From positions 1 through 64,000 of the forward strand of contig JAKUTS010000004.1 in assembly GCA_022447925.1 (NCBI GenBank): a stretch of 64,000 nucleotides of DNA, read 5' to 3'. Shown one piece after another: positions 1 through 8,538 of this stretch. The translations under genes and the position numbers were made by a program. Position 1 is the first letter of the stretch. Every line of letters begins with the position of its first letter. The DNA is from SAR202 cluster bacterium. Lineage in GTDB: Bacteria; Chloroflexota; Dehalococcoidia; Lucifugimonadales; UBA2962. The notes beneath the pieces were generated by a model. The model saw only the letters and a list, made by a program, of their open reading frames with translations, was not told the DNA's origin and did no database searches.

Positions 1-56
1 TCAAAGCCGAGAGAGGGGGTTTTTTGGGGGGGGGTGGTGGGGGGGGGGGGGCGGGG
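1..56. other. Low-complexity poly-G segment at window edge
   Basis: The first ~56 bases are almost pure G interrupted by single T or C bases after a short T run. This is unlike the AT-rich sequence that follows. G runs of this kind are a common short-read or assembly-end artefact, so bases here, and the glycines they would encode at the start of the next gene, should not be trusted. Confidence 0.7.
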
Positions 57-602
57 AGGGAGGAGCTGATTGGAGGAACAGTGAAAGGCACCGCGGAGAG
101 GATTTGTGCGAAGTATGGCATCCAAGATGTAGAGAGTTTCTTCATCGAAAGAGAATCTGTGTTTCATAAACTGGTTGAATCAACATTAGAATTAATGCCA
201 GGTGCTCAATCTTTAATGGAAATTTTAGCTCACCACGGTGTTTTAATTGCTTTGGTAACTTCCGGCACGCCCAATTATGTACTTAGATTTCTAGATAAGC
301 ATCAAATTACCAAAAATTTCCAGTCGATTGTTACGATGGCAGATGTTGAACTGCATAAACCAGATGCTGCCCCGTACTTAAAAGCTCTGGAACTGACATC
401 ATTAAACCCTAATGAAAGCATTGCAATTGAAGATTCCCCACCTGGTGTTACATCTGCACGCAATGCAAATATTCCATGCATATTTATAGATGATGGAAAC
501 ACAAAATTATCTTCGGAATCAGGTAGTATCTTAAAGGTTGCTAACTTAAATAGTGTAAACATGAAATTACTGAATGAACTGTATCAAAAGCACAATGCTT
601 AA
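24..602 (+). CDS. HAD-family hydrolase, beta-phosphoglucomutase-like, 5' partial
   Basis: This is the C-terminal part of a haloacid-dehalogenase-superfamily phosphatase or phosphomutase. Motif II (VTSG, about residues 78-81), the motif III lysine (HKPDAAPY) and the acidic motif IV (EDSPPGV) follow in the usual order and spacing. The catalytic DxD motif I, which should lie about 70 residues earlier, is missing because the gene runs into the window edge. The frame stays open to base 3, and the TTG at 24 plus the poly-glycine start come from the suspect G-rich edge. Reliable coding begins near base 60. The substrate cannot be told; small phosphorylated sugars are typical for this subgroup. Confidence 0.8.
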   Translation: MGGGGGGGGAGREELIGGTVKGTAERICAKYGIQDVESFFIERESVFHKLVESTLELMPGAQSLMEILAHHGVLIALVTSGTPNYVLRFLDKHQITKNFQSIVTMADVELHKPDAAPYLKALELTSLNPNESIAIEDSPPGVTSARNANIPCIFIDDGNTKLSSESGSILKVANLNSVNMKLLNELYQKHNA

Positions 603-656
603 GTTTCATTTGTTTAACAATTAATATATTTACGTATATCGAAACCTTATAAATCT

Positions 657-1463
657 ATGGAAATTTTTGGAATTACATCAATAGCCAATCTTTGGGAAAC
701 GCTCGTATTAATTTTGATTTCTTTTATGGTTGGACTCCTAGGTGGATTTGTTGGCCTTGCGTTAGGAACGATAAGGTTGCCATTTTTTTTTCTGTTTGGA
801 TTTCCAGTACCTGTGTCAGCTGGTACAAATATAATAATTAGCACTTTAAGCGCCGCCACCGGCTCTATTAGAAACGTGCGTGAAGGCAGAATTGATTGGC
901 GAATAGTCATAATAATGGGCATTCCAACTATTATTGGTGCATTTGCAGGTAGCTTTTTCAGTACGCTTATTCATGAATCTCTTTTAATTGGCTTAGCTGG
1001 CATACTCGTATTTTGGCAAGGTATTGAATTTCTTTTTAGATCTAAAATGTTCGAACTAACAAATGAATCTACGTCGAGAAGTTTCACTTTTTATAAAGCC
1101 GCTACTGGGGCTGGAATAGGAGCAGCTATAGGATTATATGGCGGAGCGGTTGGTCTTATAGCTGGCAGCATTCGCCTACCCGCTATAATTAGAATTCTCG
1201 GACTAAACCCTAGGATAGCTTCAGGAACCAATCTTTTTATCGGCTTCCTGCTAGGCACTTTTGGTTTTGCCGGACATGGAGTACGGGGGGAAATAGATAT
1301 ACCGCTTGTAATATTCCTTGGAATCGCCGCGATGATAGGAAGTTTCATAGGAGCAAAATTTACTGGTAAAGTTAAACTGAATTTACTTCTCTCCAGTATC
1401 GGAGTAGTTTTTATAGTTGTAGGCGCACTTCTATTGGTAAATGCATTTTATCGATTTAACTAG
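657..1463 (+). CDS. Sulfite exporter TauE/SafE family membrane protein
   Basis: This 268-residue protein has about eight hydrophobic segments and two copies of the glycine-rich TauE/SafE signature: one in the first 45 residues (GGFVGLALGTIRLP) and a second near residue 160 (GGAVGLIAGSIRLP). The internal duplication is typical of the family. Members export sulfite, sulfoacetate or related organosulfur anions across the cytoplasmic membrane, but the substrate here cannot be assigned. It lies 54 bases after the HAD gene on the same strand and ends 13 bases before the convergent msrB. No clear Shine-Dalgarno precedes the ATG. Confidence 0.85.
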   Translation: MEIFGITSIANLWETLVLILISFMVGLLGGFVGLALGTIRLPFFFLFGFPVPVSAGTNIIISTLSAATGSIRNVREGRIDWRIVIIMGIPTIIGAFAGSFFSTLIHESLLIGLAGILVFWQGIEFLFRSKMFELTNESTSRSFTFYKAATGAGIGAAIGLYGGAVGLIAGSIRLPAIIRILGLNPRIASGTNLFIGFLLGTFGFAGHGVRGEIDIPLVIFLGIAAMIGSFIGAKFTGKVKLNLLLSSIGVVFIVVGALLLVNAFYRFN

Positions 1464-1476
1464 ACTGATTAATATT

Positions 1477-1854
1477 TTAATTTTCACGGTTTTCTATAAA
1501 CTTAATTGAAAGAGAATTAACGCAGTGTCGAGTATTTGTAGATGTAAATTGTTCACCAACAAATACATGTCCTAGATGACCATCACAATTAGTGCATGTG
1601 ATCTCGGTTCTGAATCCATCAGGGTCTGGAGTTCTTTTTACAGAACCTGGTACCTCTTTATCGAATGCCGGCCAGCCACATCTCGCATCAAATTTATTAA
1701 CCGAATCATACAAAGCTGCATTACATCTTCTACATATATAAGTTCCATTTGCATAAAAATCATCATACTCCCCAGCGAATGGGGGCTCTGTTCCCTTCAT
1801 TTCTATTACAAATTTTTCTTCCGGACTTAAATTGTTGTAATTCGCGTTTGTCAT
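1477..1854 (-). CDS. msrB: Peptide-methionine (R)-S-oxide reductase MsrB
   Basis: This 125-residue protein is a complete single-domain MsrB, which reduces methionine-R-sulfoxide in damaged proteins. The structural zinc site is present as two CxxC pairs (CRRC near residue 41, CTNC near residue 87), and the catalytic cysteine lies in RHCVNSLSIKF near the C-terminus. The GWPAF motif of the substrate pocket is also present. It starts 19 bases after the end of priA and is probably the last gene of the minus-strand run mogA-trmD-rplS-priA-msrB. No MsrA domain is fused. Confidence 0.95.
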   Translation of the reverse strand: MTNANYNNLSPEEKFVIEMKGTEPPFAGEYDDFYANGTYICRRCNAALYDSVNKFDARCGWPAFDKEVPGSVKRTPDPDGFRTEITCTNCDGHLGHVFVGEQFTSTNTRHCVNSLSIKFIENREN

Positions 1855-1873
1855 ATCATCACCATATCAGATT

Positions 1874-4345
1874 CTATGGCCCCACAGGATCAACGTCCAC
1901 ATACCATCCGCGAGGCAGTGGTAAGTCTTCCAAAAATTTATTAGGTTCAATTCCAGCAATATTTATGTTCCATCTATATTTACCCCGCAATTTAAATGGG
2001 TAGCTTGGGGTTGGACCCATGATCCTCAGATTTGAAATTCCACGAATATCTCTTTGATATCGCAGAAAATCAGCCACTCTCAAAGCTTCTTTCTCTGAAA
2101 AAGAACTGTTCGAATGGGAATAATTTAACTTTACTATCTGGCTAAATGGGGGTGTTTTTAGATTTCTTCGATATTGAATCTCGGTATTATAGAAAGATTC
2201 GAAATCCTGGCTTGCAGCACATGAGATAGCATAGTTGTCTGGCTGATACGTCTGAATAATTACCCTGCCAGGACGTTCACCTCTTCCAGCCCTGCCTGCC
2301 ACTTGGCAAATTAACTGGAAGGTTCTTTCACTTGCCCGAAAATCTGGAATCGATAGCCCTAAATCAGCTGAAACAACACCAACGAGAGTGATTTCAGGGA
2401 AATGTAGGCCTTTAGCGATTATTTGCGTCCCAATTAAGACCGCAGGACCAGGAGTTTCAAAATCATCGAGTATGCTTTGAACATCAACTGCCTTTTTAGA
2501 AGTATCCCTATCCCAAGTAATTACTTTAGTCCCTGGAAATAAGGACTTTACAGATGATGCGATTCCCTGCGTACCGATCCCATACTTATTTAATTTACCT
2601 TCTTTGCACCCTAAACACTTATCAGGCACATTGCGTCTATTATTACAATGGTGACATATCAAAGCTTCCCTGTGCTGCTGATTTTTATACTTGTAAGTCT
2701 CATGGTATGTCATGTGAATATCACAACGCCTGCACTTGACACCAAGCCCGCAACTTTCACAACGTAAAAAAGACGCCGAGCCCCGTCTGTTCATAAAAAG
2801 TAACGCTTTGCTACCAGATTCAAGGCACTCTTTTAGAGAGTTAAGAAGTTTTCTGCTTAAAAAATGATCGTGCCCCTGCTTCAACTCTTCTTTGACATCT
2901 ACGATTTCAACCTCAGCTAAATTTCTAGATTCAGTTAAGCCATCGGCAGATTCTGAAATTCGGTCAGGCAGTAAAAGCAAATTATGCATGCCTGCGTCTG
3001 CCCGATATCGAGTATCGACATCGGGAGAAGCACTCCCCATCAACAAGGTTGCGTTTGTCAGCTTAGCCAATTTGATGGCAACATCTCTAGTATGATATCG
3101 CGGCTCTGGGTCAATTTGCTTATAAGTCCATTCATGCTCTTCATCTATAACTATTAATCCCAGTTCCATCTGTGGCGAAAAAATTGCACTCCGAGACCCA
3201 ACTACTATTGGATATTCTCCTCGGTTTATTTTCCACCACTGATCATATCGTTCTCCAGGTGTGAGGCCACTATGCAAAACGGCTACTTTATTAGGAAACC
3301 TACCGGCCAGTCGGTTTATTATTTGATGCGTCAGGGCTATTTCTGGAACTAAAACAATCGCCCTTCTGCCTTGAGAAATACACTTTTCGATCGCATTTAT
3401 ATAAACCTCTGTTTTGCCACTTCCAGTTACACCTTGTAACAAAAATGAGTGATACTTATGTGAATCAATAGAGCTGTTAATTTGTTGAGCGGCTATCTGC
3501 TGCGCTTTAGTTAAATTGATTTTACCTGGGTTTGGGAAATCTATACCTGCCAACGGGTCTCTATAAACAACCACTGAAAATATTTCTATATAACTTTTAC
3601 TCTTCAATCCATTTATTGCCGAATCCCCAAATGTGTTACGAGCTTCTGATAACTTGATACCATCATGCCCTGTCTTTAGTGCTTCAATTAACTTCAATTG
3701 CTTTGGAGCGTTTTGTAAGGCATGATTACCCGAAGCATCAAAAGACCTTCCATTGGGAGTCAGCCGAAGATGTTTTACTTTTAGCTCTCTAACAGTCTGC
3801 GATTCCCTGACCGGCTTGAGTACCAAATAACCTTTTCGCTCCAATGTTTTTATATGAGTACCAACGGATTCCCCAAAAGATTTTCTTAGTTGGGTGACAG
3901 TTAATGGGCTATTTTGTGATATGTAAGATAAAAGTTTTTGCTGTCTTTCATTGATATTATGATTTTTAAGTCCAGTCAATTCAGGGTTGATTGCAATCCT
4001 TAAGTTATTTCCAGTTCGTACTCCTGGTGGAAGCATTGGAGATACTGCTTGAAAAATTGGAGACAAGTAATTAGATGAGATCCAGTTAGCCAACTTTAAG
4101 TGAAGTTCATTTAAATATGGTTTTGGGTCAATTACCGAAATTACGTCCCTTGTCTGTGGCACTGATGGGACTGATGCCAAAGAACAGACTAATCCTTGCA
4201 GGCGTCTGGATCCAAAGGGTACTCTGACTAATTGTCCTGGCTTTAATGTAATGCCTTTAGGGACTGAGTAACTAAAGGTACCTAGTCGAGCTGACGGTAC
4301 ATCAACAGCGACTTCAACATACTGCTTTTGTTCTGAATATTGCAA
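1874..4345 (-). CDS. priA: Primosomal replication protein N' (PriA helicase)
   Basis: PriA is the 3'-5' superfamily 2 helicase that reloads the replisome at stalled forks. The 823 residues carry an N-terminal 3'-DNA-end-binding region (VDVPSARLGTFSYSVP), Walker A (GVTGSGKTEVY, about residue 307), the Walker B DEEH box, and a zinc-binding insert with eight cysteines (CESCG, CRRC, CHHC, CLGC). Motifs V and VI follow (GTQIIAKGLHFP; QVAGRAGRGERPG). The start is a TTG with only a weak Shine-Dalgarno. It follows rplS by 51 bases. Length and motif order are normal. Confidence 0.96.
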   Translation of the reverse strand: MQYSEQKQYVEVAVDVPSARLGTFSYSVPKGITLKPGQLVRVPFGSRRLQGLVCSLASVPSVPQTRDVISVIDPKPYLNELHLKLANWISSNYLSPIFQAVSPMLPPGVRTGNNLRIAINPELTGLKNHNINERQQKLLSYISQNSPLTVTQLRKSFGESVGTHIKTLERKGYLVLKPVRESQTVRELKVKHLRLTPNGRSFDASGNHALQNAPKQLKLIEALKTGHDGIKLSEARNTFGDSAINGLKSKSYIEIFSVVVYRDPLAGIDFPNPGKINLTKAQQIAAQQINSSIDSHKYHSFLLQGVTGSGKTEVYINAIEKCISQGRRAIVLVPEIALTHQIINRLAGRFPNKVAVLHSGLTPGERYDQWWKINRGEYPIVVGSRSAIFSPQMELGLIVIDEEHEWTYKQIDPEPRYHTRDVAIKLAKLTNATLLMGSASPDVDTRYRADAGMHNLLLLPDRISESADGLTESRNLAEVEIVDVKEELKQGHDHFLSRKLLNSLKECLESGSKALLFMNRRGSASFLRCESCGLGVKCRRCDIHMTYHETYKYKNQQHREALICHHCNNRRNVPDKCLGCKEGKLNKYGIGTQGIASSVKSLFPGTKVITWDRDTSKKAVDVQSILDDFETPGPAVLIGTQIIAKGLHFPEITLVGVVSADLGLSIPDFRASERTFQLICQVAGRAGRGERPGRVIIQTYQPDNYAISCAASQDFESFYNTEIQYRRNLKTPPFSQIVKLNYSHSNSSFSEKEALRVADFLRYQRDIRGISNLRIMGPTPSYPFKLRGKYRWNINIAGIEPNKFLEDLPLPRGWYVDVDPVGP

Positions 4346-4396
4346 TGCGACGCTTTCTACATACTAATTTAAGCGTCAGAAAAGACTTGCTTTAAT

Positions 4397-4735
4397 TTAA
4401 CGCTTCTCTTTAATTCTAGCTTTTTTACCTGATCTGCCTCTAAGGTAATAGAGTCGTGACCTTCGAACGTCGCCTCGACGAAGTAATTTTACAGCATCGA
4501 CATTAGGGCCATGGAGGTGGAATGTTCTCTCAACACCCACTTCTTGGGTTACCCTGCGAACAGTGAAAGTAGAGCTGGCGCCCCCACCCCTTTTCCGAAT
4601 AACAGCACCTTCAAAATTCTGAATTCTCGTTCTGTTACCTTCTGTAACTTTAACGCTAACTCGAACTGTATCCCCCGAGCTGAATTCTTCGATTTTTTCA
4701 TTTGGCTCAATTTCAATGAGCTGATTAAGATCCAT
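4397..4735 (-). CDS. rplS: 50S ribosomal protein L19
   Basis: This 112-residue protein matches L19 in length and in its conserved core ([23 protein letters not shown] and a basic C-terminus with [20 protein letters not shown]). L19 sits at the 30S-50S interface. It lies downstream of trmD, the usual order in bacteria, but rpsP and rimM, the other members of that operon, are not here and mogA stands in their place. The 113-base gap to trmD holds a 9-bp inverted repeat and could contain a separate promoter or a leader. No strong Shine-Dalgarno precedes the ATG. Confidence 0.97.
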   Translation of the reverse strand: MDLNQLIEIEPNEKIEEFSSGDTVRVSVKVTEGNRTRIQNFEGAVIRKRGGGASSTFTVRRVTQEVGVERTFHLHGPNVDAVKLLRRGDVRRSRLYYLRGRSGKKARIKEKR

Positions 4736-4759
4736 AATAAATGTACGTTAAATAAAGAT

Positions 4760-4797
4760 TGAACCAAAATAATAACTACTAAATGAAATTTGGTTCA
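4760..4797 (-). promoter_or_regulatory. Hairpin in the rplS leader
   Basis: A perfect 9-bp inverted repeat (TGAACCAAA at 4760-4768, TTTGGTTCA at 4789-4797) with a 20-base loop lies 25 bases before the rplS start on the transcribed strand. No U run follows, so it is not a simple terminator. Ribosomal protein leaders often fold like this for autogenous control, so a leader role is plausible but unproven. Confidence 0.35.
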
Positions 4798-4848
4798 CGA
4801 ATATCTTATCCCTTATACACGTGTTAAGTCCACAGTTATTTAACTAAA

Positions 4849-5556
4849 CTAGTTAATATCTCTGCCATGGAATAAATCAGGGCGCCTCTGCAAAGTGCGC
4901 TTAATAGATTCCATCTCACGAAACTTTTTTATCTCTTTATGGTTGCCAGAAAGTAAAACATCAGGAACTTCCCAATCCCTATAAACCGACGGGCGTGTAT
5001 ATTGTGGGAACTGTAAAAGTCCACTTGTATGTGAGTCATCCTCAATGGACTCGGCGGACCCTAAAGCATCTTGCTGTAGTCTTGCGAGGCAATCAATAAG
5101 CACCATCGCAGCCAATTCTCCTCCACTTATCACGTAGTCTCCTATACTGATTTCATCAGTGACTAAATGTTTAACCACACGTTCATCTACACCATCATAC
5201 CTGCCACAAATTAAAACAATCCTTTCATTGTTTGATAAAATTTCAGCTTGCCGTTGATTCAATTTTCTGCCTTGAGGGCTTAGCAGAATAATAGGATCAG
5301 ACTCTTTCAAGCTCGATTTTTGCTTCAAATGATCAACTGCTTTGAAAATTGGTTCTGGCTTAAGGATCATGCCTCCTCCTCCTCCGAATGGATAATCATC
5401 AACACTTTTGTGATGATCTTCGGTGAACAGCCTTATATCGAGACAATTAACGTCAATTATTTGATTTTTTAATGCTCTACCAACAACGCCAGATGACAAT
5501 GGACTTTCAAACATCTCCGGAAATACAGTTAATATATCGAATCTTAACGCGCTCAT
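4849..5556 (-). CDS. trmD: tRNA (guanine-37-N1)-methyltransferase TrmD
   Basis: TrmD methylates G37 next to the anticodon and prevents +1 frameshifting. The protein has the SPOUT knot motifs LLSPQGRKLNQ, LICGRYDGVDERV and SIGDYVISGGELA. I place the start at 5556 (MSALRFDILTVFPEMF), where AAGGA lies 5 bases upstream, rather than at the in-frame ATG at 5592, which falls inside mogA. This gives 235 residues, the usual length, and leaves an 8-base gap to mogA. It is probably cotranscribed with mogA and perhaps with rplS. Confidence 0.96.
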   Translation of the reverse strand: MSALRFDILTVFPEMFESPLSSGVVGRALKNQIIDVNCLDIRLFTEDHHKSVDDYPFGGGGGMILKPEPIFKAVDHLKQKSSLKESDPIILLSPQGRKLNQRQAEILSNNERIVLICGRYDGVDERVVKHLVTDEISIGDYVISGGELAAMVLIDCLARLQQDALGSAESIEDDSHTSGLLQFPQYTRPSVYRDWEVPDVLLSGNHKEIKKFREMESIKRTLQRRPDLFHGRDIN

Positions 5557-5564
5557 TATTATCC

Positions 5565-6062
5565 TTAATGCATTTGATCCGTATCTTGGCAAAGGGCAAT
5601 GGTATGCCTTATCACTTGACTTATCACTTCCAAGCCTTGCTCCACACCCTTAGGGCTACCAGGTAGATTAATAATAAGGCATTTAGATCTAATCCCTGCT
5701 AATCCTCGTGTCAACATTGACATTTCAGTGAATTGTCGAGTGGAGATGCGGATAGCTTCAGGAATACCTGGTATCTCATAATCTAGTACTAGTCTTGTTG
5801 CCTCAGGAGTTCGGTCTCTTGGACTTACCCCTGTACCGCCAGTGGTAATTATGACATCAACTTCGCCGCTATCAGCCCATTCAATAAGCTTTGATGCTAT
5901 TAAATCAATCTGGTCAGGAACAATGTCTCTATAAACTGAATCATACCCAAGTTCGGTCATGGCTTTAATAGCTAAATCCCCAGAACTATCTTTTCTTAAG
6001 CCCGAATGCCCAGAATCACTTATTGTGAGCACGGCGAATTTATAGTCGTGATTAGATGTCAT
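5565..6062 (-). CDS. mogA: Molybdopterin adenylyltransferase, MogA/MoaB family
   Basis: This 165-residue single-domain protein has the MogA/MoaB fold signatures: TTGGTGVSPRDRTPEAT (MPT-binding loop) near residue 95 and LPGSPKGVEQGLE near the C-terminus. The family adenylylates molybdopterin before molybdenum insertion. It heads the minus-strand run with trmD, an unusual partner. A molybdenum-cofactor enzyme of the xanthine dehydrogenase family at the other end of the window would be a potential client. MogA and MoaB cannot be told apart from sequence alone. Confidence 0.9.
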   Translation of the reverse strand: MTSNHDYKFAVLTISDSGHSGLRKDSSGDLAIKAMTELGYDSVYRDIVPDQIDLIASKLIEWADSGEVDVIITTGGTGVSPRDRTPEATRLVLDYEIPGIPEAIRISTRQFTEMSMLTRGLAGIRSKCLIINLPGSPKGVEQGLEVISQVIRHTIALCQDTDQMH

Positions 6063-6086
6063 TTATTTATCTCAGTTTTTATTTTT

Positions 6087-6113
6087 TTCGAAAAAGTCTT
6101 AAACTTGTTCGAA
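6087..6113. promoter_or_regulatory. Pair of TTCGAA-centred palindromes 21 bp apart
   Basis: Two palindromes centred on TTCGAA (6087-6092 and 6108-6113) have A/T arms and are spaced exactly 21 bp, two helical turns. They lie in the divergent region between mogA and rsmH, a typical place for a dimeric regulator to bind. The regulator is unknown. Confidence 0.35.
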
Positions 6114-6167
6114 AACTGCTTGCGTCTACAGGTTTATCCTGAAAAACTATCGCTTAAGACAGGTTAG

Positions 6168-6180
6168 CACCAAATTGGTG
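6168..6180. promoter_or_regulatory. 13-bp palindrome upstream of rsmH
   Basis: The perfect odd-centred palindrome CACCAAATTGGTG lies 75 bases before the preferred rsmH start. It could be an operator for the rsmH-ftsA-ftsZ transcript. No MraZ-type TGGGN repeats were seen, and no mraZ gene is present. Confidence 0.3.
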
Positions 6181-6254
6181 TTGATCATGTCACGCGCATT
6201 TTAACAGAGAAATATTTGTCTCTAAACCTAATTAGAGACGTTCGAGGTATTTAT

Positions 6255-7190
6255 TTGACTCCGAAACACATTCCTGTGCTAACTAAAGAAGTAATAATCG
6301 CTTTAAACCTTAAAGCTAACGGGATATACATAGACAGCACTTTAGGTGAAGGTGGCCATACGCGCCAAATCCTTGAATCAACTGACATGCCAATATCTGT
6401 AATTGGTTTTGAGGTGGATTCAAGCGCTATAAAGTCAGCTGCTAAGGTCCTGCAGGATTACGACACTCAAGTCACCATAGTGAATGCTAGTTATATCGAT
6501 ATACCGAAAGAAATTATAAAGCTAGGTCTAAATAAAGTGGACGGTGTGGTTTTTGATCTGGGTTTATCCTCTCTGCAATTAGGCAGCTCCGACAGAGGAT
6601 TTAGTTTTCGATCTGAGTCACCTTTAGACATGAGGTTTAATCAAGCTCAAGAAATAGATGCATGGCAAATTGTGAATCTATCTACCGAGCAAGAGCTGGC
6701 CGACATGTTAAAACAACTAGGCGAAGAGCCTTATGCCAGACGTATATCGCGCTCAATAGTTAAGTCAAGGCCAATAAATACAACGAGGCAGCTGGCCAAA
6801 GTTATAGTTCAATCATCGGGACGGCGAATAGGAAAAGTACACCCCGCTACGCGAAGTTTTCAGGCAATAAGAATGAAGGTAAATGATGAGTTAAACAATA
6901 TAAGGAAAGGGTTAGGTCAAGCCATAAGCATTCTCCCAGAGGGAGGGAGGTTAGTGGTAATTAGCTATCACTCGATTGAAGATCGGATTGTAAAAAAGTA
7001 TATATCTGAAGCAAGTACCAACTGCATCTGTGACCATAAAATTATTGAATGTGTATGCAGCCATAAAGCTTATTTGAAAAGTATAAATAAAAAGGTAATA
7101 AAACCAAAACCTAATGAAATTGAACTTAATCCTAGAAGTAGAAGCGCACGACTTAGGGTGGCGGAAAAATTAAGTGATCAAAATTCTTAG
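6255..7190 (+). CDS. rsmH: 16S rRNA (cytosine-1402-N4)-methyltransferase RsmH
   Basis: RsmH (MraW) methylates C1402 in the 16S P site. The SAM-binding motif STLGEGGHT, the VFDLGLSSLQL segment and the C-terminal VISYHSIEDRIVKKY motif are intact. I prefer the TTG at 6255 (M-TPKHIPVLTKEV) because GAGGT lies 8 bases upstream and homologues begin just before HIPVL; an upstream TTG at 6216 has a poor ribosome site. This gives 311 residues, the normal size. It is the first gene of the reduced division cluster and is followed after 28 bases by ftsA. Confidence 0.95.
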   Translation: MTPKHIPVLTKEVIIALNLKANGIYIDSTLGEGGHTRQILESTDMPISVIGFEVDSSAIKSAAKVLQDYDTQVTIVNASYIDIPKEIIKLGLNKVDGVVFDLGLSSLQLGSSDRGFSFRSESPLDMRFNQAQEIDAWQIVNLSTEQELADMLKQLGEEPYARRISRSIVKSRPINTTRQLAKVIVQSSGRRIGKVHPATRSFQAIRMKVNDELNNIRKGLGQAISILPEGGRLVVISYHSIEDRIVKKYISEASTNCICDHKIIECVCSHKAYLKSINKKVIKPKPNEIELNPRSRSARLRVAEKLSDQNS

Positions 7191-7218
7191 GGTAAAGATT
7201 TAGAGCCTGGAGGCCAGA

Positions 7219-8511
7219 ATGAATAAATCAAAAACAATAGCAGCGATTGACGTAGGTACAACTAAAGTCTTTTCGTTAATTGCAGAGGTTTTTACTGATG
7301 AAAATCAAGTGAAAACACCTAGGATTATAGCTACTTCCACAGCTCCGTGTAATGGATTGAAGAAAGGTAATGTTGAAGATATCAAGCTTACCTCGGCAGC
7401 AATCAAACAAACTCTCCAAGATCTAGAATCCCAGTCAGGTATTAAAACCACATCAGCTTATGTTGGCATTACAGGGTCGCACGTAAGCTATGAAAATAAA
7501 AGAAGTCCTTTAAAAGACGTTGGTAATTACGGGGTAATAACTCCAGATGAATTAAAAGCATCTAGCGCTGACTGTAAATCTGAAGATGGGCGCATACTTC
7601 TTCATGCGATGCCTATTTCATACACGCTTGATGGAGCTGACGGCATTAGGAACCCTATCGGAATGCATAGCGATGCAGTGTCAGTAGACACTCATGTCAT
7701 AACTGCCGATGTCGAATTTTTAAATAAATTGACTGAAGCTTGTAAAGAGGCAGGGATAAATGTTGATGCTTTTGTAATGGAACCTTTTGCCAGCGCACTT
7801 TCAACTCTAACAGAGCAGGAACGAGAAAAGGGAACAATAATAATCGACATTGGTGGAGGCACAACGGACATTATTGCTTTCAAAGATAATCGCGTTATTT
7901 ACACTGGTGTTGTACCTGTGGGTGGGTTCCAATTTACCAATGACATTGCATACACCTATGATTCGACCTATGAGTCCGCTGAAAAAGCAAAAATGGATAT
8001 TGGGCATACTGAGCTTACCGCAATTGAAATTAGTGAGAACATATCCCTTAATTCGAACGAGGAATGCCAAACTACAGAGGTTCCTGCCAGAGAGATTGGG
8101 CGGTTACTTAGAGAAAGATCAATCGAATTAGCCCAAATGGTCCAGTTAAAGCTTGAGGATTTACGAATGGACAATTCTGAATCCATGAGAGTGGTAATGA
8201 CTGGAGGAGGCTCTAAATTACCAGGTATATCGCATTTATTCCAAAGACACCTCGGCAGAAGAGTTCGATTAGGTGAACCAAGCGTAAACTGGCTGAACGA
8301 GTCCGAGGAACTAAGTGACCCATCACAAGCAACGGTTTTAGGTATTTTGATTTGGGCACATGCAAACCTTCAAGACAGACCTGAAGTCAACGACAAAAAT
8401 AAGTACACAGAAAAAAACAATAAGTTTTTACAAAAATTATTAAATAACAAAACTCTTAGGTTGTCTCCCTGGATGCGACCTACGGCTCAGCAAATTAATA
8501 ACCATAGTTGA
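7219..8511 (+). CDS. ftsA: Cell division protein FtsA
   Basis: FtsA is the actin-like ATPase that tethers FtsZ to the membrane. The ATP-binding motifs are present: DVGTTKVF (phosphate 1) at the N-terminus, DIGGGTTDIIAF (phosphate 2) near residue 212 and MTGGGSKLPGI (adenosine) near residue 328. The C-terminus holds a short candidate amphipathic segment (KFLQKLLNN) that could be the membrane anchor. Length (430) is normal. GGAGG lies 6 bases before the ATG. The gene is 28 bases before ftsZ. No ftsQ, ftsI, ftsW or mur gene lies nearby. Confidence 0.95.
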   Translation: MNKSKTIAAIDVGTTKVFSLIAEVFTDENQVKTPRIIATSTAPCNGLKKGNVEDIKLTSAAIKQTLQDLESQSGIKTTSAYVGITGSHVSYENKRSPLKDVGNYGVITPDELKASSADCKSEDGRILLHAMPISYTLDGADGIRNPIGMHSDAVSVDTHVITADVEFLNKLTEACKEAGINVDAFVMEPFASALSTLTEQEREKGTIIIDIGGGTTDIIAFKDNRVIYTGVVPVGGFQFTNDIAYTYDSTYESAEKAKMDIGHTELTAIEISENISLNSNEECQTTEVPAREIGRLLRERSIELAQMVQLKLEDLRMDNSESMRVVMTGGGSKLPGISHLFQRHLGRRVRLGEPSVNWLNESEELSDPSQATVLGILIWAHANLQDRPEVNDKNKYTEKNNKFLQKLLNNKTLRLSPWMRPTAQQINNHS

Positions 8512-8538
8512 TCTTATATTCATTTTAGGAGGAATAAA

